Assembly (NCBI GenBank): GCA_020726085.1
Contig: DYTG01000077.1
Coordinates: 1-8,990 of the forward strand
DNA: 8,990 bases
DNA from: Sulfurovum sp.
Lineage (GTDB): Bacteria > Campylobacterota > Campylobacteria > Campylobacterales > Sulfurovaceae
Direction: 5' to 3'
Both the position numbers and the translations under genes were made by a program. Below are positions 6,509-8,990 of the stretch, one piece after another. The notes below the pieces were generated by a model. That model was not told the origin of the DNA. It ran no database searches and saw nothing but the letters and a program-made list of their open reading frames with translations. The stretch's first letter is position 1. Every line of letters starts with the position of its first letter.

Positions 6509-7984
6509 TTAATCCCACTTCTTTTTGGCACTGTGGTTTCGGTCACCGCTTCGGCTACCGCCACCACCGCTTTGATTTCGGTTTCGGTTTCGGTTAGGAG
6601 CGTTTCGGTTGCCACCTCCACCACCGCCTCTTCGTCGTCCTTTATCATCTCTTTCATTGGATTTTTGCTCAATGAGGCGTTCGATTTGAGTCAAATTCAT
6701 ACCAATGACATTAGCACCCATAATCTCGTTTTGTTTTTGTACCAATGAGACAAGTTTATAAGCAATAGCAGTAATATCAAGATGCGAAGAGAGCTTTTTA
6801 ATAACTTCGTGACTGCTTTGGGCTTCATCGGTATTAAGGATAAGCTCAATAAGATTGTCTTGTTGAGAATTGACCACTTCATCTTTGGTAGGAATCTCTT
6901 GAGTGGTAATTTTTGAACCAATATCTTTTTGGATTTTTTGAAGAGCTTTGAGTTCGCTAGGTGTTACGAGTGTAATCGCCTCTCCCTCTTTTCCTGCTCT
7001 TCCTGTTCGTCCGATACGGTGCACATAGCTCTCACTATCAAAAGGAATATGGTAGTTAAAGACGTGCGATACATCATTGACATCAAGCCCACGTGCTGCA
7101 ACATCGGTAGCGACGAAAATATCCACTTGTCCTTGTTTGAAAGCCCGAATGACGACCTCACGTTGGCGTTGTTCCATATCTCCGTGAAGTCCTTTGGCTT
7201 TGAAACCCGAAGCGACTAGATGGGTCACCAATCTATCTACCTCTTTTTTCATACGGCAAAAGATAATCGCTTTGGAGGGATTTTTGTAGTCAATCAAACG
7301 AATAAGCGCATCATCTCGTTCGCTTTCGTTCATGACATAGTAATCTTGCGTAATGTTTTTGTTGGTAGAATCACTTTTGGTAATAGTAATGGTTGTAGGT
7401 TCTACTAAAATCTCATTGGCGAGTATCTTGATGGCTTGAGGCATGGTAGCCGAAAACATCAACGTTTGTTTTTTGTGATTGAAGAGTTTAAAAATCTGCT
7501 TAATCTCATCCAAAAATCCCATATCAAGCATCTCATCGGCCTCATCAAGGACAATAAATTTGGGTTTGATTTTGAGCTTACCGCTTTTGAGAAGGTCTTG
7601 CAATCTCCCTGGAGTAGCGACAATAATATTGGCCAAACTGATACGTTCAAGCTGTTTATTGTAAGCCGTTCCGCCATAAACGGTAGCGGTTTTGATATTG
7701 GAGAGTCGTCCAAAGCGGTACAACTCATCGCTTACTTGCATGGCAAGTTCGCGAGTAGGGACAATCACAAGGGCTTCGATGCCGCTTTTGCCATCCATTA
7801 GGTTAATCATAGGCAAACCAAAAGCTGCCGTTTTTCCTGTACCTGTGTGGGCTTGTGCTATGACATCTTTGCCCTCCAAAATAGGGGGAATAGCCTCTTT
7901 TTGTATCGGACTAGGCTCTTTGAAACCCGCCTCATCAATGGCCTCTTGAAGTGTGGACTTGAAGTTAAAATCGTTAAAATTCAT
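6509..7984 (-). CDS. DEAD-box ATP-dependent RNA helicase (DeaD/RhpA type)
   Basis: This cytosolic RNA helicase unwinds short duplexes in mRNA and rRNA. DEAD-box proteins of this kind act in ribosome assembly, cold adaptation and RNA decay. All core motifs are present (numbering from a residue one codon upstream): Q motif GFKEPSPIQ (21-29), Walker A AHTGTGKT (46-53), PTRELA (77-82), TPGR (125-128), DEAD (148-151), SAT (179-181), ATDVAARGLD (293-302) and HRIGRTGRAG (323-332). After the two RecA-like domains come a helical region (about 345-445) and a basic tail of Gly, Arg and Asn (about 446-492) that suits nonspecific RNA binding. It is shorter than E. coli DeaD and has no evident separate RNA-binding fold. 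I take the ATG at 7984; the TTG codon before it is unnecessary. The leader is long and structured. The family is certain; the gene name is open (deaD or rhpA). Confidence 0.95.
   Translation of the reverse strand: MNFNDFNFKSTLQEAIDEAGFKEPSPIQKEAIPPILEGKDVIAQAHTGTGKTAAFGLPMINLMDGKSGIEALVIVPTRELAMQVSDELYRFGRLSNIKTATVYGGTAYNKQLERISLANIIVATPGRLQDLLKSGKLKIKPKFIVLDEADEMLDMGFLDEIKQIFKLFNHKKQTLMFSATMPQAIKILANEILVEPTTITITKSDSTNKNITQDYYVMNESERDDALIRLIDYKNPSKAIIFCRMKKEVDRLVTHLVASGFKAKGLHGDMEQRQREVVIRAFKQGQVDIFVATDVAARGLDVNDVSHVFNYHIPFDSESYVHRIGRTGRAGKEGEAITLVTPSELKALQKIQKDIGSKITTQEIPTKDEVVNSQQDNLIELILNTDEAQSSHEVIKKLSSHLDITAIAYKLVSLVQKQNEIMGANVIGMNLTQIERLIEQKSNERDDKGRRRGGGGGGNRNAPNRNRNRNQSGGGGSRSGDRNHSAKKKWD
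6576..6593. repeat. Triple TTTCGG hexanucleotide repeat in the helicase tail
   Basis: Three perfect tandem copies of TTTCGG encode Asn-Arg dipeptides near residues 466-471 of the helicase. A six-base unit can gain or lose copies without breaking the frame, so the RNA-binding tail could vary in length between strains. Confidence 0.7.
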
Positions 7985-8012
7985 CAATTTCTCTTTTGTG
8001 TTAATTTTTCAT

Positions 8013-8030
8013 TAATATCGATCTATATTA
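8013..8030. promoter_or_regulatory. GATC-centred palindrome in the helicase leader
   Basis: TAATAT (8013-8018) and ATATTA (8025-8030) flank CGATCT, so 16 of 18 positions are symmetric. It lies about 29 bases upstream of the helicase start, within the predicted untranslated leader. It could be an operator or a weak RNA hairpin; AT-richness makes chance possible. Confidence 0.3.
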
Positions 8031-8140
8031 GCTAAAGCCAAATATCTCCTACGATTAATGAGAAGCCAACTTTAGGTCAATTGAAATTTCCATTTTGATT
8101 TGTGATTAAGATAGAAAGATACTATATAAAATGAAAAACG

Positions 8141-8180
8141 ATTATAGCGTAAAAAATCTAAAAAAGATATACTAATTATA
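8141..8180 (-). promoter_or_regulatory. Probable helicase promoter region with two TATAAT boxes
   Basis: On the minus strand, perfect TATAAT hexamers occur at 8141-8146 and 8175-8180. Both are preceded by T-rich runs at roughly helical spacing and no -35 box, the pattern reported for Campylobacterota sigma70 promoters. Starting from the nearer box, the leader would be about 150 bases. Long leaders are known for cold-induced helicase genes such as E. coli csdA. That regulatory parallel is inference. Confidence 0.5.
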
Positions 8181-8222
8181 AGAAAAACAAAAAATAACAA
8201 ACTTTTAAACAATCTTTTCTCC

Positions 8223-8256
8223 TTCTCGTTCCACCTCAGGAGAGGTACAACGAGAA
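8223..8256. repeat. REP-like hairpin C, opposite orientation
   Basis: TTCTCGTT (8223-8230) pairs with AACGAGAA (8249-8256), and ACCTC (8233-8237) pairs with GAGGT (8242-8246), with two mismatches between the stems. The loop reads AGGA here, the complement of the TCCT loop of elements A and D, so this copy lies in the opposite orientation. It lacks the spacer and second palindrome. No U tract follows on either strand. Confidence 0.75.
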
Positions 8257-8279
8257 AAAATGTAACGGTTAAAGTGAGG

Positions 8280-8334
8280 GACATGGCAATTTAAGTATCT
8301 TAATGCGACATTAAAAGCTTGAATTATTGCCGTC
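8280..8334. repeat. 55-base imperfect cruciform downstream of the antitoxin gene
   Basis: Nested inverted arms are visible. GAC (8280-8282) pairs with GTC (8332-8334), GGCAAT (8285-8290) with ATTGCC (8326-8331), AAG (8293-8295) with CTT (8318-8320), and TTAATG (8300-8305) with CATTAA (8309-8314) around the loop CGA. The sequence is unrelated to the REP palindromes. It starts 28 bases beyond the antitoxin stop. It might be a tiny non-autonomous element, a 3' end structure or a small structured RNA. The fold is seen; the role is unknown. Confidence 0.5.
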
Positions 8335-8362
8335 TATAACCTTGCTCCTCTTCTATGATTTG

Positions 8363-8611
8363 TTATAGGTTGACCAATCCACGACTATGATTGTCTGCAT
8401 AAACATCCAATAAATTTCTTATCATTTTTTGATATTGAGTATGATGTTTTTTGGCTTCTGCTTTAAAAAAGTCAACACTTTCTTTTGTCAAAGAAATTGT
8501 AACTTTTACATTTTCTTCTTTAAAGATTAAATCTTTTGGTGATGGTAAAAAATCTTCTATGATTTTTATATCTCCAATTGGTTCATCTGTATATTTAATT
8601 ATTTTCTTCAT
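8363..8611 (-). CDS. Ribbon-helix-helix antitoxin of a BrnT/BrnA-type pair
   Basis: The product has 82 residues. The N-terminal third (MKKIIKYTDEPIGDIKII, then FLPSPKDLIF to residue 30) is the toxin-contacting type of arm. Residues 35-75 form a CopG-like ribbon-helix-helix: strand VKVTISLT (35-42), then helices ESVDFFKAEAKKH and YQKMIRNLLDVYA. Such antitoxins dimerise, bind their own promoter and neutralise the BrnT RNase. I place the start at the ATG at 8611, which matches this family's N-terminus and has AAAGGA upstream; the longer frame to 8677 is only the toxin gene read in another frame. It overlaps the 3' end of the toxin gene by 17 bases. The gene is intact although its partner is broken. 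The segment is clearly AT-richer than the chaperone genes, consistent with transfer. Confidence 0.8.
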   Translation of the reverse strand: MKKIIKYTDEPIGDIKIIEDFLPSPKDLIFKEENVKVTISLTKESVDFFKAEAKKHHTQYQKMIRNLLDVYADNHSRGLVNL

Positions 8612-8872
8612 AAATCTTTTTTCCTTTTCTCCAATATCCTGCACCAAAGATTCTAATTTTATTATTTCTATAAACAAATCTTACAGTTATAATTTCTTTA
8701 CCAACTTGACCAAAACAAAAATATCTTTTTTCATCTTGGCTATGTTCTAAATCTTCTGCAATAATTCTATTCTCATCTAAAAAGCACTTTGTGCTTTTTC
8801 AAAAGAAAGATGATGTTTTTCTTGGTTTGATATATTTTTGTTATCATCCCATTCAAAGTTTGCTTTTTTCAT
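8595..8872 (-). pseudogene. brnT: BrnT-family RNase toxin gene with a one-base frameshift
   Basis: From the ATG at 8870-8872, 31 codons read as a typical BrnT N-terminus (FEWDDNKNISNQEKHHLSFE) and then hit TAG at 8777-8779. In the next frame the product continues at once with LDENRIIAEDLEHSQDEKRY, then FCFGQVGKEIITVRFVYRNN and IRIFGAGYWRKGKKIYEENN, ending at TAA 8595-8597. Joined, they would make about 92 residues, the normal BrnT length, with the conserved core and the C-terminal RK-rich segment. One missing T in a five-T run at 8779-8783 explains the break. The run is one arm of a perfect hairpin (8779-8799). Either the toxin is inactivated, or slippage at TTT before the stop yields some full-length protein, or it is a homopolymer sequencing error. 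Confidence 0.8.
8779..8799. repeat. Perfect 9-bp hairpin at the brnT frameshift
   Basis: AAAAAGCAC (8779-8787) and GTGCTTTTT (8791-8799) are exactly complementary around TTT. In the transcript the stem ends in five U, giving a terminator-like shape inside the coding frame. The T needed to restore the frame would make the two arms unequal. The frameshift therefore makes the palindrome perfect. Confidence 0.85.
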
Positions 8873-8875
8873 AGA

Positions 8876-8889
8876 GATAGTCTATCATA
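8876..8889 (-). promoter_or_regulatory. Likely brnT promoter and operator
   Basis: GATAG (8876-8880) and CTATC (8882-8886) form an 11-base palindrome with one central base, immediately upstream of the brnT ATG. It overlaps TATGAT (8884-8889, minus strand), a plausible -10 box that would start the transcript only about 4-5 bases before the ATG. No Shine-Dalgarno sequence is visible, so toxin translation may be nearly leaderless. Autorepression by the ribbon-helix-helix antitoxin is the usual arrangement and is inferred here. Confidence 0.4.
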
Positions 8890-8922
8890 AGTTTTATAAA
8901 ATAGCAATACTTTTATATGTTT

Positions 8923-8950
8923 CTCATTCCACCTCTCCTGAGGTGGAATG
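8923..8950. repeat. REP-like palindrome D upstream of the brnT gene
   Basis: CATTCCACCTC (8925-8935) and GAGGTGGAATG (8940-8950) form a perfect 11-bp stem with loop TCCT, the same core and orientation as element A. It continues with CATAC, as do the other copies, then diverges into AGAAATTCTGAA instead of the GAGCTTTGAAG spacer. It lies about 50 bases upstream of the brnT start. Confidence 0.8.
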
Positions 8951-8990
8951 CATACAGAAATTCTGAAAACTTCGCAAAACTATGAATAGC

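Larger units (their letters stand above)
7985..8362. other. 378-base intergenic stretch: helicase leader and repeats
   Basis: No convincing gene lies here. The half near the helicase (7985 to about 8190) is AT-rich and contains its probable promoter and leader, including a GATC-centred palindrome (8013-8030). The other half holds REP-like hairpin C (8223-8256) and a 55-base cruciform (8280-8334). A 70-codon frame across 8072-8284 exists but runs through the repeat and resembles no family. Confidence 0.6.

Noticed and set aside
8072..8284. 70-codon minus-strand frame with a hydrophobic centre
   Set aside because: It runs through REP hairpin C and the proposed helicase promoter, has no clear ribosome site and resembles no family I know. 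The hydrophobicity follows from T-rich DNA.
8612..8677. N-terminal extension of the antitoxin to 104 residues
   Set aside because: The extension is the BrnT C-terminus read in another frame. The ATG at 8611 has a ribosome site and matches the antitoxin family start.
8779..8799. The brnT hairpin as a genuine intrinsic terminator
   Set aside because: Only four of nine pairs are G-C, the loop is three bases and it sits inside a gene whose downstream antitoxin must be transcribed. It is better explained as a mutational hotspot, though partial termination is not excluded.
2061..8950. The repeated CCACCTC...GAGGTGG units as a CRISPR array
   Set aside because: Copies are kilobases apart, differ in length and orientation, and sit in separate intergenic gaps. 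There are no regular spacers and no cas genes.

Overview
The protein families point to a mesophilic member of the Campylobacterota (former Epsilonproteobacteria), of a Sulfurovum/Sulfurimonas-like free-living kind. The DnaK and HtpG sequences are strongly Campylobacterota-like, coding is tight, and intergenic DNA is AT-rich. The genus is an inference from recalled family sequence, not a search. Every gene recognised lies on the minus strand, so transcription runs from high to low coordinates.

Layout in the direction of transcription. (1) 8990-8363 holds a BrnT/BrnA-type toxin-antitoxin pair. The ribbon-helix-helix antitoxin is intact. The toxin reading frame is broken by a one-base frameshift exactly at the edge of a perfect hairpin. 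(2) 8362-7985 is a 378-base non-coding stretch with a 55-base imperfect cruciform, a repetitive hairpin and the probable promoter and long leader of the next gene. (3) 7984-6509 encodes a DEAD-box RNA helicase with an Arg/Gly/Asn-rich tail. (4) 6428-5662 is an overlapping minimal nucleotidyltransferase plus HEPN-domain pair of the MntA/HepT toxin-antitoxin type. (5) 5523-4957 is ruvA, the Holliday-junction-binding subunit. (6) 4795-149 is a chaperone block: grpE, dnaK, htpG.

The chaperone block has a near-consensus sigma70 promoter (TTGACA, 18 bp, TATAAT) in front of grpE, with a CIRCE-like inverted repeat at the predicted transcription start. hrcA, which usually precedes grpE in this phylum, is not in the window; ruvA is there instead. 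GrpE is the exchange factor for DnaK, and HtpG is the Hsp90 homologue that acts downstream of DnaK, so the block is a protein-folding unit. dnaJ is absent here.

A family of REP/BIME-like palindromes punctuates the window (2061-2143, 4134-4197, 8223-8256, 8923-8950, plus decayed copies near 1-30, 70-94 and 6460-6500). The copies after dnaK and grpE start at the same distance, about 10 bases, beyond the stop codon. Two toxin-antitoxin modules within 3.5 kb, together with these repeats, mark the right half as an accessory zone next to conserved housekeeping genes.
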